NCBI GenBank assembly: GCA_018268855.1
Contig: JAFDVR010000016.1
Span: 124,001 to 188,000 of the forward strand
Reading direction: 5' to 3'
DNA: 64,000 nucleotides
Source: Acidobacteriota bacterium
GTDB lineage: Bacteria > Acidobacteriota > Terriglobia > Terriglobales > Acidobacteriaceae
Part shown: positions 30,616 to 38,661 of the stretch, piece by piece
Layout of the letters: each line of letters begins with the position of its first letter
Numbering within the stretch: the first letter of the stretch is position 1
Program-made: the position numbers and the translations under genes
Notes under the pieces: model-generated
What the model was told of the DNA's origin: nothing
Database searches by the model: none
What the model saw: only the letters and a program-made list of their open reading frames with translations

Positions 30616-31713
30616 ATGATGAAGGCCTTGGTGACCGAAGGATTTGCGCAACAGACAACACGGTTCGATTGGCAGAAGAGTGAGCCTCTGCATGCGGCAT
30701 TGTGCCTGCCTGCGGTGATCGTGCCGCTCATTGCTGGTGCGCACTATGGATATCCCGGCACCGGCGTGCTGATGGCTGGCGGGGCAATGTGTGTGGGGTT
30801 TGGATCGTTCCAGAAGCCACTGGTTTGGCGATGGGGACCGATGCTGGCCGCGGCGGTTGGCATTGCGATCTCCGGCGCTGTGGGGACGGTGCTGCATGAG
30901 CGCATCTTCGCTTTTGGCGCGGTGGTGGTGCTTTGGGCGTTTGTCTATGGGCTGTCGAACGCGATGGGGACTGCGGCCGCGTGGGTAGGTTTGCAGTGTT
31001 GTGTGTACCTTGTGATTTCGGCTGCCGCGCCGCATTCGCTGGGTGGCCCAAAGGATGACCTTCTGCAAGGACTGGCGCGTGGCGGAGGCTTGCTGGCAGG
31101 CGCGCTGTTACAGATGTTCTGGATCGTGCTGATGTGGCGATGGGTACCGCGCGCAGCTTCCACCTTTACCGATCCGGAGTTTGATCCCGCCGTGCTGCGG
31201 CTTCGGCATTTGAGAAACGAAGTTCGTGCAGGATCGATCTGGTTCCGGTTCGCAATCCGTATCTCCGTGACGGTAGCCATAGCGGTCGCGGTCTTTCATT
31301 TTGTGAAGTTCAACAACGCGTACTGGATTCCGATGACGGCGTTACTGCTGCCGCGTCCGCAGTTTATGGAGACGATGGTGCGCACGGCGCTGCGACTTGG
31401 CGGCACGGTGGAGGGTGCGCTGTTGTGTACGCTGCTGATTGTGCTGGTGCATCCGGCAGGCGAGACGCTATCAGTGTGGGTCGCAGTCTTTCTGTTTGCG
31501 ACCTATTGCCTGATGTACGTGAATTACGGCGCGTTTGCGGTGTTTTTAACCGGATATATCGTCTTTATTCTGGCGATTGTGAAGGTGCCGCAGCGTGAGG
31601 TCATTCTGCACCGCGTGGAAGCCACGCTGATAGGCGGTGCAATCGCGCTCGCGGTGCATGCGGTGTTTTATTTACTGCCGTGGAAAGTAGAGGCTTCGGA
31701 GAGCCGGAACTGA
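30616..31713 (+). CDS. FUSC-like aromatic acid exporter family membrane protein
   Basis: A 365-aa integral membrane protein with two blocks of about five helices, separated by a hydrophilic segment near residues 180-215. The second block with VKFNNAYWIPMTALLLPRP and a family-like ETMVRTALRLGGTVEGALL matches the FUSC / aromatic-acid-exporter pattern. It may export toxic hydrophobic compounds; the substrate is unknown. The ATG pair at 30616/30619 is taken as start. It lies directly downstream of the ferritin terminator and lacks a clear Shine-Dalgarno sequence. Confidence 0.72.
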   Translation: MMKALVTEGFAQQTTRFDWQKSEPLHAALCLPAVIVPLIAGAHYGYPGTGVLMAGGAMCVGFGSFQKPLVWRWGPMLAAAVGIAISGAVGTVLHERIFAFGAVVVLWAFVYGLSNAMGTAAAWVGLQCCVYLVISAAAPHSLGGPKDDLLQGLARGGGLLAGALLQMFWIVLMWRWVPRAASTFTDPEFDPAVLRLRHLRNEVRAGSIWFRFAIRISVTVAIAVAVFHFVKFNNAYWIPMTALLLPRPQFMETMVRTALRLGGTVEGALLCTLLIVLVHPAGETLSVWVAVFLFATYCLMYVNYGAFAVFLTGYIVFILAIVKVPQREVILHRVEATLIGGAIALAVHAVFYLLPWKVEASESRN

Positions 31714-31719
31714 CGCCAG

Positions 31720-32382
31720 CTACATGCCGCCCTGACCAATGTCGGCTGCTGCTGCGGCTTCGCTGTGTTCATTGCAAAACTCTTCGATGGCGTAGGTGAG
31801 TTTGCCTTGCGCTTCGAGGATGAAGTCGATAGCGTCGCGGCCTGCGCCCTGGCCGCCGCGGTTGGGCGTGGTCCAGTGGCAGGTGTCTTTTACGATCTGG
31901 CGAGCGTTTGCGGTGGCGATAGCGAGGCCGCACTGGCGCAGCACGGGGAGGTCGACTACGTCATCACCGACGAAGCAGATTTGATCGAGCGTGGCGCCTG
32001 TCTTGGCGATGACGTCGTTGACGGCCTTCATCTTGTGCGCCTGGCCCATGTAGAGGTGTTCGAGCTTGAGGTCGCGGGCGCGGAGGGCAACGGTGTCTGA
32101 GATGCGCTTGGTGATGAAGCCGCAGGACAGACCGCCGATGCGCGCGAGCGAGATGCCGAGGCCGTCGTGCGCGCTGAAGCCCTTCGCCTCCACCATGGCC
32201 GAGGGGTTGCCGAAGCCGACACGGCCCTCGGCCGGAGCGGCGGATTTCGCGGTTTCCTCGGTGCCGGACGGGCGCGGAAAGAGCCAAATGGTGCCGTCGG
32301 TGAGGACGCCGTCTACGTCAAAGAGAAGGATGCGGATATTTTTTGCGCGGGCGATGGCGTCGGAGCTGGCCTGAAAGAGCAT
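31720..32382 (-). CDS. kdsC: KdsC-like 3-deoxy-D-manno-octulosonate 8-phosphate phosphatase with an insertion
   Basis: A 220-aa HAD-superfamily C0-type phosphatase. It carries LLFDVDGVLTDG near residue 20, a TKR segment where KdsC has TGR, a lysine in GQAHKMKAVNDVI, and FVGDDVVDLPVL. KdsC releases phosphate from Kdo-8-phosphate for lipopolysaccharide core synthesis. Between TDG and FSAHDGLG there are about 38 residues, roughly 20 more than in typical KdsC, Pro/Gly/Ala-rich. The start is the ATG at 32382, preceded by TACACT 6 nt upstream with no ribosome-binding site. It is divergent from rnc, with only 26 bp between starts. Confidence 0.85.
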   Translation of the reverse strand: MLFQASSDAIARAKNIRILLFDVDGVLTDGTIWLFPRPSGTEETAKSAAPAEGRVGFGNPSAMVEAKGFSAHDGLGISLARIGGLSCGFITKRISDTVALRARDLKLEHLYMGQAHKMKAVNDVIAKTGATLDQICFVGDDVVDLPVLRQCGLAIATANARQIVKDTCHWTTPNRGGQGAGRDAIDFILEAQGKLTYAIEEFCNEHSEAAAAADIGQGGM

Positions 32383-32388
32383 GGGGTT

Positions 32389-32394
32389 AGTGTA
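32389..32394 (-). promoter_or_regulatory. Putative -10 element of kdsC (leaderless)
   Basis: Minus-strand TACACT ends 6 nt before the kdsC ATG at 32382. It sits in the 26-bp gap between the kdsC and rnc starts. The -35 box would overlap the rnc start region. Confidence 0.45.
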
Positions 32395-32408
32395 TTGGAT
32401 TCGGTAGA

Positions 32409-33197
32409 GTGGAGCAGGTGACGAAGAAGACCAAACCGGAGGCAAACGGTCTTGCATCGCTTGAGCAGGCGATCGGGCACACGTTTGCGCAGCGTGATTT
32501 GCTGGAACTGGCGCTGACGCATCGCTCACTCGCGTTTGAGGCCGGCAATAACGGCGACCCTTCTGCGGACAACGAGCAGCTTGAGTTTCTGGGGGATGCT
32601 GTGGTGGGCCTGATGGTGGCCGATGCTCTGCTCCAGCATTTTCCTGCCTGCGCAGAAGGCACGCTGACGCGGTTGCGGGCGATGCTGGTAAGCCGCAAGC
32701 ATCTGGGCGAGGTGGGGTTGCGGCTCGGATTGGGTGAGTATCTGCGGCTAGGGCGTGGCGAGGAGCAAAGCGGCGGGCGGAAGAAGCCTGTCCTGTTGGC
32801 GAACGCAACGGAGGCGCTGATTGCTGCGCTGTATCGTGATGGTGGTGTAGATGCGGCGCGGGAGTTTGTGGAACGCGAGATTATGGCTCCTCGCATGGAG
32901 GAGTTGCACGCGGCAGTGGTTGCCGGGGAGGCGTTTGGCAGCGCTGCAGGCGACTTTAAAACTGCGTTGCAGGAGTTGCTGCAATCAAAGCCAGATACGA
33001 CCGCGCGGGCACAGTATGTCGTGCTGGAAGACCGTGGCCATGCGCATGCCGAGCGCTTCTACGTGGAGCTACGCGTGGAGGTGCAGGATGGTCCCATCAC
33101 CACACACGGTGAGGGCGCAACCAAGAAGGCCGCGCAGCAAAGAGCAGCCGAGGCAGCCTATACGTTGCTGAAGCAGCAGGCCGGGCGCGCGGAATGA
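32409..33197 (+). CDS. rnc: Ribonuclease III
   Basis: A 262-aa double-strand-specific endoribonuclease. The catalytic domain has the signature NEQLEFLGDAVVGLMVAD near residues 57-74 and NATEALIAALYRDGG near 131-145, giving the metal-binding acidic residues. A C-terminal double-stranded RNA-binding domain spans about residues 180-258 (DFKTALQELLQ ... ATKKAAQQRAAEAAYTLL). RNase III processes rRNA precursors and structured mRNAs. The start is the GTG at 32409 or the GTG at 32418; no ATG is available before the conserved region. Any promoter must lie inside kdsC. The stop overlaps the lepB start (ATGA). Confidence 0.96.
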   Translation: MEQVTKKTKPEANGLASLEQAIGHTFAQRDLLELALTHRSLAFEAGNNGDPSADNEQLEFLGDAVVGLMVADALLQHFPACAEGTLTRLRAMLVSRKHLGEVGLRLGLGEYLRLGRGEEQSGGRKKPVLLANATEALIAALYRDGGVDAAREFVEREIMAPRMEELHAAVVAGEAFGSAAGDFKTALQELLQSKPDTTARAQYVVLEDRGHAHAERFYVELRVEVQDGPITTHGEGATKKAAQQRAAEAAYTLLKQQAGRAE

Positions 33198-33898
33198 TGC
33201 ACGCGCATCCTCACCACGAACATGGCTGGCCCCATTCTGTCTTGAGCGTGTGCCGTGTGATGGTGTGCGCCATCTTTGTATTTGCTTTTGTAATACAGCC
33301 CGACAGGATTCCTTCCGCTTCGATGGAAAAAACGCTGCTGGTGGGCGATTTTCTGCTGGTGAATAAACAGAAGTTCGCGCCGCCAGGGCACTGGGGCTGG
33401 CTCCTCCCGTACCGCGCGGCGAAACGCGGAGACATTGTGATTTTTCATCAGCCAATGGACGAGGGCACGTTGCTGGTGAAGCGTGTGGAAGCAGTAGGTA
33501 AAGACACTGTGCGCCTGCGCGCAGGAGAGCTGGTGCTGAATGGTATTCCACAGTGGGAGGCGTATGCGATGTATACACCTTCGGCACGCAATCGCTTTCG
33601 CGACGATTTCCCCAATCTACAAAACGCCGATCCGGATGCCGATGCGCGGTGGTGGATCGAACTCCGTCGCATGATGCATGACGGCTCGGTGCAGGTGCCG
33701 GATGGAGATGTGTTTGTGATGGGCGACAATCGCAATAACAGCCGCGACAGCCGCTACTGGGGGTTTCTGCCGCAGAAAAATATCGTGGGCGAACCGCTGC
33801 TCATACACTTGTCGGTCCGGGAAGATCAGCGTGGGACGCTGTGGCAGCGGATACGCCATGCGGCACGCTGGCGGCGAACGTTGACTGTGGTGCGTTGA
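33194..33898 (+). CDS. lepB: Signal peptidase I (first of two)
   Basis: A 234-aa S26A signal peptidase with one N-terminal membrane anchor (about residues 19-36). The catalytic Ser43 is in PSASMEKTL and the general base Lys96 is in LVKRVEA. Box E FVMGDNRNNSRDSRYWGFL follows near residues 175-193. It removes signal peptides from exported proteins at the outer face of the inner membrane. The N-terminus is His-rich (MMHAHPHHEHGW). The start overlaps the rnc stop by 4 nt, an arrangement of rnc and lepB known from many bacteria in the opposite order. Confidence 0.95.
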   Translation: MMHAHPHHEHGWPHSVLSVCRVMVCAIFVFAFVIQPDRIPSASMEKTLLVGDFLLVNKQKFAPPGHWGWLLPYRAAKRGDIVIFHQPMDEGTLLVKRVEAVGKDTVRLRAGELVLNGIPQWEAYAMYTPSARNRFRDDFPNLQNADPDADARWWIELRRMMHDGSVQVPDGDVFVMGDNRNNSRDSRYWGFLPQKNIVGEPLLIHLSVREDQRGTLWQRIRHAARWRRTLTVVR

Positions 33899-33942
33899 AC
33901 ACTCTGGATTAGCCAGACTTTCATTCAGGCAAGCCCACGCCG

Positions 33943-33948
33943 TACACT
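33943..33948 (+). promoter_or_regulatory. Putative -10 element of the second signal peptidase gene
   Basis: TACACT lies 25 nt before the TTG start at 33974, and an AAGGA ribosome-binding site lies between them. This gives a normal leadered mRNA and contrasts with the leaderless candidates. Confidence 0.35.
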
Positions 33949-33973
33949 GGTCGAGCGAAAAGGACGGGCTGCA

Positions 33974-34771
33974 TTGGCGGAACTGGAAGCAAAAAAAGAG
34001 GGCGTAGCTGAGCCGGAGAAGAAAGAGACACTGCTGGAATCGATTGCCGGCATGGCGTACGTGCTGGTGTGCGGTCTCTTTGTGCTGACATTTGTGGCGC
34101 AGAACTTTGAGATTCCGTCGTCGTCGATGGAGCCAACGATGCTGATCGGCGACCATGTTGTGGTGGACCACTCCACGCTTGCGCCACCGGCGAAGTGGAT
34201 GCCGCTGATGCACTATCGCTCCTTGCAGCACCGCGACATCATCGTCTTCTTGAAGCCGCATCCGGAAACACCCGACTTTATTCTGGTGAAGCGTGCGATC
34301 GGGCTGCCGGGCGACCGTATTCATCTTGAGCATGGCGTGTTGTACGTGAACGGCGTGGCCCAGAAAGAGCCTGCCATCTCCATGCCAGACAACAGCGATG
34401 AGAACCACTATTACTCACCCTATCGTGACGACTTTCCAGCAGTGACTGAGGGCGCAGAGATGTACGGCGGCACCGCCTTATGGGCGGAGGAGATGCCGAA
34501 GCATATCAAGAATGGCGAACTGGTGGTACCTGATGGGATGGTATTTGCCATGGGCGACAATCGCCTCAATTCACTCGATAGCCGCTTCTGGGGATTTGTG
34601 CCGCGCGAAAACATTCTTGGCCGTCCGCTGTTTGTGTACTGGTCGTTTATGACTCCGGCAGACCAGATCAATAAGACGACGGCGCAAGAGCGCATCGCGT
34701 TTTTTGTGCACATTGTTACGCACTTCTTCACTGAGACGCGGTGGAGCCGGACATTCCACAGGGTGGTTTAA
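33974..34771 (+). CDS. lepB: Signal peptidase I (second of two)
   Basis: A 265-aa S26A signal peptidase. A charged N-terminal segment precedes one membrane helix (about residues 27-43). Catalytic Ser51 is in PSSSMEPTM and Lys106 in LVKRAIGLPGD; box E is FAMGDNRLNSLDSRFWGFV. Compared with the first copy it is longer and its substrate-site motifs are nearer to the classical consensus. The start is a TTG at 33974 with AAGGA about 9 nt upstream; no ATG is available before the anchor. It probably shares a transcript with the AsmA-like gene downstream. Confidence 0.93.
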   Translation: MAELEAKKEGVAEPEKKETLLESIAGMAYVLVCGLFVLTFVAQNFEIPSSSMEPTMLIGDHVVVDHSTLAPPAKWMPLMHYRSLQHRDIIVFLKPHPETPDFILVKRAIGLPGDRIHLEHGVLYVNGVAQKEPAISMPDNSDENHYYSPYRDDFPAVTEGAEMYGGTALWAEEMPKHIKNGELVVPDGMVFAMGDNRLNSLDSRFWGFVPRENILGRPLFVYWSFMTPADQINKTTAQERIAFFVHIVTHFFTETRWSRTFHRVV

Positions 34772-34773
34772 CG

Positions 34774-36393
34774 GTGGCACCACTTTCCCGTGCCCGGCGC
34801 GGCGTTGTGATTGCGCTCTGCGTGTTGCTGGCGCTGGTATTGCTGGCTCTGCTTCCGCCGCTAATCAACGTGAACCGCTTTTCCCGGAAGATAGCATCGA
34901 GCATTTCAGGTGCGATCGGCCGGCCCGTTCACCTGGATAGGGTGACGATGCATGTGCTGCCGCTGCCGGGTCTGACGCTGGAGAACTTTGTCGTCAGCGA
35001 AGATCCTCACTTTGGTGCGGAGCCGGTAATCCGTGCCAACGAGGTCAATGCGACGTTGCGGTGGAGTTCGCTGTGGCGCGGCAAGCTGGAGATCTCAACC
35101 ATCAGCCTGTCTGAACCCAGCGTGAACATTGTGCGCGCGCCAGATGGGCGATGGAATATTGAGAACATTCTGATGCAGGCATCGCGCGTGGATGCTGCTC
35201 CCACCGAGCAGAAGCGGGCTGGGCCGGCGCCGCGATTCCCATACATTGAAGCGACAGATGGCCGTGTAAACCTGAAGCTGGGCGATGAGAAGACGCCGTT
35301 CTCGCTGACTGCTGCGGAGTTTGCGTTGTGGCTGCCAAACCCACAGGAGTGGCGCGTACGCATCAAAGCCAAACCGGTGCGGACGGATACGAATGCCACC
35401 GACACAGGCGAGTTCCGCGCGGAGGCAACGCTGCATCGCGCGGCCCGTGCAAGCGACGTGCCAGTACAGATGGAGATGCGCTGGCGCGACGTGCCGATGG
35501 GAGAGGCGAGCAAGGTCCTGCTGGGGTACGACACCGGATGGCGCGGCGATGCGGCAGTCTCGCTGCGGATGGATGGAACGCTCGGCGATGCTTCCTTGAC
35601 ATCGGAAGTTCACCTGACGGATGTGCGGCGGGCGGACTTTGTCCCTCCACGGTTGATGGAAGTGGATGCGCGTTGCGAGGCCAGGGCGACCGGCATTCTG
35701 CACCAGTTGCGTGGGGTGCGCTGCTCTATGCCGGTCGATTCTGCACAGCCGCAGAAGACTGGAAATCAGATCCAGAGCGCCGGGACTGGAACGCTGGCCG
35801 TAACAGCTGATGTGCCGGATGCGCTGCATCCTAAAAACGCCGATGTGCGCGTAAGTCTGGCGGGCGTTGCTCCGGGATATGCGCTGGATTGGCTGCGGCT
35901 TTTCTCCAGGCGGATACCTGCGGCGATGCATGCCACGGGATCGCTGGATGGCAGCTTTTCGCATGGGCCCAATACAGAGGAGACATGGGCAGGCGAAGCA
36001 ACGTGCGATTGTTCGCTGGTGCTTCCGCAGGCAGGTAAACCGAGCGTTCTGCCTTTGCGGGCAGCGGCTGTAATCGATGGTGATGGAACAGGCGGCCGTG
36101 CCCTGGATGTAACCGTTCTGCCTGCCGACCGTTCGCGCGCAATGGAGGGATCGCTGCGGGGAGGAACGGCTGATCTGACCGTGAACGAAGAAGGTTTCGT
36201 AGCGCGTTTGCACGCGAATAATCCTGTGGATTTTTTGCCGGCCCTGGTGATGCGCTTTCCCCCGCTGGAAGATGGAATGCCGGAGCAGTGTGCGGCGCAG
36301 GAATGCGTTTTGACACGGCGGTGGAATGGACCTTCGCAGACCTGGACTCTGGTTGCGCCGCAGCCTGCCTCGAAGCGGAAGAGAAGAAGATAG
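34774..36393 (+). CDS. AsmA-like membrane-anchored protein
   Basis: A 539-aa protein with one N-terminal membrane helix (RRGVVIALCVLLALVLLALL) followed by INVNRFSRKIASSISGAIGR, typical of the AsmA N-terminus, and LENFVVSEDPHFG. The remainder is a long beta-rich periplasmic region with YIEATDGRVNLKLGDEKTPF. AsmA-like proteins are linked to outer-membrane lipid transport or assembly. The GTG at 34774, 2 nt after the lepB stop, is preferred; a GTG at 34741 would overlap lepB. It is probably cotranscribed with the signal peptidase. Confidence 0.82.
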   Translation: MAPLSRARRGVVIALCVLLALVLLALLPPLINVNRFSRKIASSISGAIGRPVHLDRVTMHVLPLPGLTLENFVVSEDPHFGAEPVIRANEVNATLRWSSLWRGKLEISTISLSEPSVNIVRAPDGRWNIENILMQASRVDAAPTEQKRAGPAPRFPYIEATDGRVNLKLGDEKTPFSLTAAEFALWLPNPQEWRVRIKAKPVRTDTNATDTGEFRAEATLHRAARASDVPVQMEMRWRDVPMGEASKVLLGYDTGWRGDAAVSLRMDGTLGDASLTSEVHLTDVRRADFVPPRLMEVDARCEARATGILHQLRGVRCSMPVDSAQPQKTGNQIQSAGTGTLAVTADVPDALHPKNADVRVSLAGVAPGYALDWLRLFSRRIPAAMHATGSLDGSFSHGPNTEETWAGEATCDCSLVLPQAGKPSVLPLRAAAVIDGDGTGGRALDVTVLPADRSRAMEGSLRGGTADLTVNEEGFVARLHANNPVDFLPALVMRFPPLEDGMPEQCAAQECVLTRRWNGPSQTWTLVAPQPASKRKRRR

Positions 36394-36491
36394 TTAAGAA
36401 CCTAAGCAAGGTCAGATCGTTTCTCTGACAGCTTTTTGCAAGGTATCTCAGGTGCTATGCCGCGAGATGCGGAAATGCAGCCGGTCTTCGC

Positions 36492-36497
36492 TATACT
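36492..36497 (+). promoter_or_regulatory. Putative -10 element of pyrR (leaderless)
   Basis: TATACT ends 7 nt before the pyrR ATG at 36505; no Shine-Dalgarno sequence follows it. Confidence 0.5.
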
Positions 36498-36504
36498 TTT
36501 TCCC

Positions 36505-37071
36505 ATGAGCACACCGAAGCAGCCGAACCTGCGTGAAAAGGGCCGCCTGATGTCGGCCTCCGAGATCGAGCGCACGCTCGTCCGCCTGGCGCACCAGATT
36601 GTTGAAAAGAACGAAGGCTGCAAGAACCTTGGCCTTATCGGCATCAAGCGCCGTGGCGTACCCATTGCTGAACGGATCGGCAAGATGATTGAGACGATCG
36701 AGAAGGAGCCTGTGGAGACAGGCGTGCTCGATATCTCGTTTTATCGCGACGATCTTTCCACCAAAGACATTCGTCCCGTCGTAGAACCGGGGGCAGTTGG
36801 TTTTGATATTGAAGGCCGGGACATCATTCTGATGGACGATGTTCTCTACACTGGCCGCACTATCCGCGCCGCGCTGGATGCGCTCTTTGACCATGGCCGG
36901 CCTCGCTCGGTGCAGTTGCTGGTGCTGATCGATCGCGGCCATCGCGAACTGCCCATTGAGGCGCAGTTTGTCGGGCGTACTGTGCAGACATCGTCGAAGG
37001 AGATTATTGAAGTGAAGCTCCGCGAGATTGACGGCGATGAGCAGGTGTTGCTGGTGGAGTTAGCGGATTAA
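36505..37071 (+). CDS. pyrR: PyrR bifunctional regulator / uracil phosphoribosyltransferase
   Basis: A 188-aa phosphoribosyltransferase-fold protein. The PRPP-binding motif IILMDDVLYTGRTIRAAL lies near residues 112-129, and the N-terminal GIKRRGVPIAERIG and the C-terminal hood (VDRGHRELP-like LIDRGHRELPIEAQFVGRT) match PyrR. PyrR binds pyr mRNA to cause attenuation in Firmicutes and can make UMP from uracil. I find no terminator/antiterminator leader before pyrB, so RNA-based regulation is not shown here. The ATG at 36505 is chosen; the frame is open to 36436. A strong terminator follows. Confidence 0.93.
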   Translation: MSTPKQPNLREKGRLMSASEIERTLVRLAHQIVEKNEGCKNLGLIGIKRRGVPIAERIGKMIETIEKEPVETGVLDISFYRDDLSTKDIRPVVEPGAVGFDIEGRDIILMDDVLYTGRTIRAALDALFDHGRPRSVQLLVLIDRGHRELPIEAQFVGRTVQTSSKEIIEVKLREIDGDEQVLLVELAD

Positions 37072-37101
37072 CAGTAAGTCAGAGTGAAGCATGTCGAAAT
37101 A

Positions 37102-37127
37102 AAAAAGCTCCGTGACCGGAGCTTTTT
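37102..37127 (+). terminator. Bidirectional rho-independent terminator after pyrR
   Basis: AAAAAGCTCCG (37102-37112) pairs perfectly with CGGAGCTTTTT (37117-37127), loop TGAC. The A- and T-rich arms serve both strands, ending pyrR and the convergent esterase operon. Confidence 0.92.
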
Positions 37128-37155
37128 ACTGACAACTAAGAACTAATAACTTCTA

Positions 37156-38661
37156 TTACTTCTCTGAAGTAAAGGTGCCTGCCGGCAAGCCTGCCTTGTT
37201 GTAGAAGTAGTGATCGACCTCGCCTGCCCATCCGTAGCGGACTGCGCGCGGAGCGGTAACAGACGGTGCGCTGACGACGATGGTGGAACCGTCGATCTTT
37301 GCGGTGGCCGGTACCCAGTTGCCGTTAGCGTCTTGTAACTCGAAGTCGCCGAGATCGCCTTTTGCGTTCAGTCCTTCGCCGTGGGTGAAGGAGATGCGCA
37401 TGCTATTTCCTTGCGGCGTGGCGCTTGCAAAGAGCGGCCCGGCATATTCGAGGTCCTTTTCGCCGTAGGTAATGGCGCGAGCTGCGAGCGCCAGGCGTTC
37501 CCCGACAGTCTTTTTGTCTGGCGGGTGGATATTATCCGGTGTGCCAATATCGAGCGAAACAGCCATCCCGGTATTGGGAAGCCTAAGCGCGCGGCGTTGC
37601 GCGTCGCGTACGGAGCCCCAGTCGTTGGTGTTCTTCAGGTTGGAGATTTGGACAAAGAGGAATGCCATATCCGGGTTGGCGAACTGTTTGCGCCAGTCCT
37701 GGATCATGTTGGGAAAGGTGTGGACGTAGTTCTTTGCGCGAAGGCCTCTTGTATCCGCCTCACCTTGATACCAGATGACGCCACGCACGGTATACGGCGC
37801 AAGCGGGGCGACCATCGCATTGAAAAGCGTTCCGGGTGTGTAGGCGCCTCCATAGTGATCGCCGGGAATAGCGCCACGTTTCGGCACTTGCTGGCCGGCT
37901 GCCCGCAGGGCCTGGTCCTCTTCCGCACGTTCCGCTCGAATGCGGTCGGCAACTCCTTGCTCATCCGCGCTGACTGCTCCATCCGTAGCGACAGTCTTCA
38001 AGGCATCGCCGTTCAGAGCGGCGAGGCCATGCAGGCTGGTCCATGAAGCTACGGGAGTGCCTCCCCATGTTGTCTGGATGATGCCGACGGGAACGTGCTC
38101 GTACTCGCGGAGTTGCAACGCGAACCAGTAGGCCGCCGCGGAGAGGCTGTCTGCGGTCTGCGGTGTGCAGAGGGTCCAGATGTCTTTTACATCCCACAGT
38201 GGAACGGCTGAGAGCGTGTGCGCGATGTGCAGGATACGGACCTGCGGATGGGTGGCTGCCGCGATGTCTTCCGGGTGGTACGACCCAGGAGTGCCCGGGC
38301 GTCCGCGCAACGGGAACTCCATATTGGACTGGCCGGATGCGATCCACACTTCGCCGACGAGGATGTCGGTGCGTGTTTGCGGCGTGACGGATTTATCGCC
38401 GCGGACTTGCAACGTATATGGGCCACCTGCCTTCTCTGGCGCGAGCATGACCTGCCAGGCTCCGAGACGGTCCACGATGGCAGTCTTTGTCTGGTCGTGA
38501 AACTTTACGGTGACGTTCTCTTTGGGTGTGCCCCATCCCCAAATGCGCACAGGAACATCGCGCTGCAGGACTGCGTGATTACTCAATGCATTGGGCAAGG
38601 ACACCTCCGCAGCTAGAGGAAGTGCCGCGATGAGAAGAGAAGCAAGCAAACGAACGTGCAT
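37156..38661 (-). CDS. Sialate O-acetylesterase family protein (downstream copy)
   Basis: A 501-aa exported SGNH-type esterase. A signal peptide (MHVRLLASLLIAALPLAA) precedes ALSNHAVLQRDVPVRIWGW. The catalytic Ser is in ASGQSNMEFPLRG near residue 110; VIWYQGEADTRG and NIHPPDKKTVGERLA carry the oxyanion-hole and Asp/His elements. Such enzymes deacetylate sialic acids or plant polysaccharides such as xylan and acidic pectins; the true substrate is unknown. The ATG shares a base with the stop of the upstream copy (TAATG), so the pair is translationally coupled. The proteins are clear paralogues. Confidence 0.9.
   Translation of the reverse strand: MHVRLLASLLIAALPLAAEVSLPNALSNHAVLQRDVPVRIWGWGTPKENVTVKFHDQTKTAIVDRLGAWQVMLAPEKAGGPYTLQVRGDKSVTPQTRTDILVGEVWIASGQSNMEFPLRGRPGTPGSYHPEDIAAATHPQVRILHIAHTLSAVPLWDVKDIWTLCTPQTADSLSAAAYWFALQLREYEHVPVGIIQTTWGGTPVASWTSLHGLAALNGDALKTVATDGAVSADEQGVADRIRAERAEEDQALRAAGQQVPKRGAIPGDHYGGAYTPGTLFNAMVAPLAPYTVRGVIWYQGEADTRGLRAKNYVHTFPNMIQDWRKQFANPDMAFLFVQISNLKNTNDWGSVRDAQRRALRLPNTGMAVSLDIGTPDNIHPPDKKTVGERLALAARAITYGEKDLEYAGPLFASATPQGNSMRISFTHGEGLNAKGDLGDFELQDANGNWVPATAKIDGSTIVVSAPSVTAPRAVRYGWAGEVDHYFYNKAGLPAGTFTSEK

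Noticed and set aside
32383..32808. 5' extension of the kdsC frame to 362 codons
   Set aside because: The extension is antisense to rnc, Ser/Pro/Arg-rich and unlike any KdsC; the ATG at 32382 fits the family.
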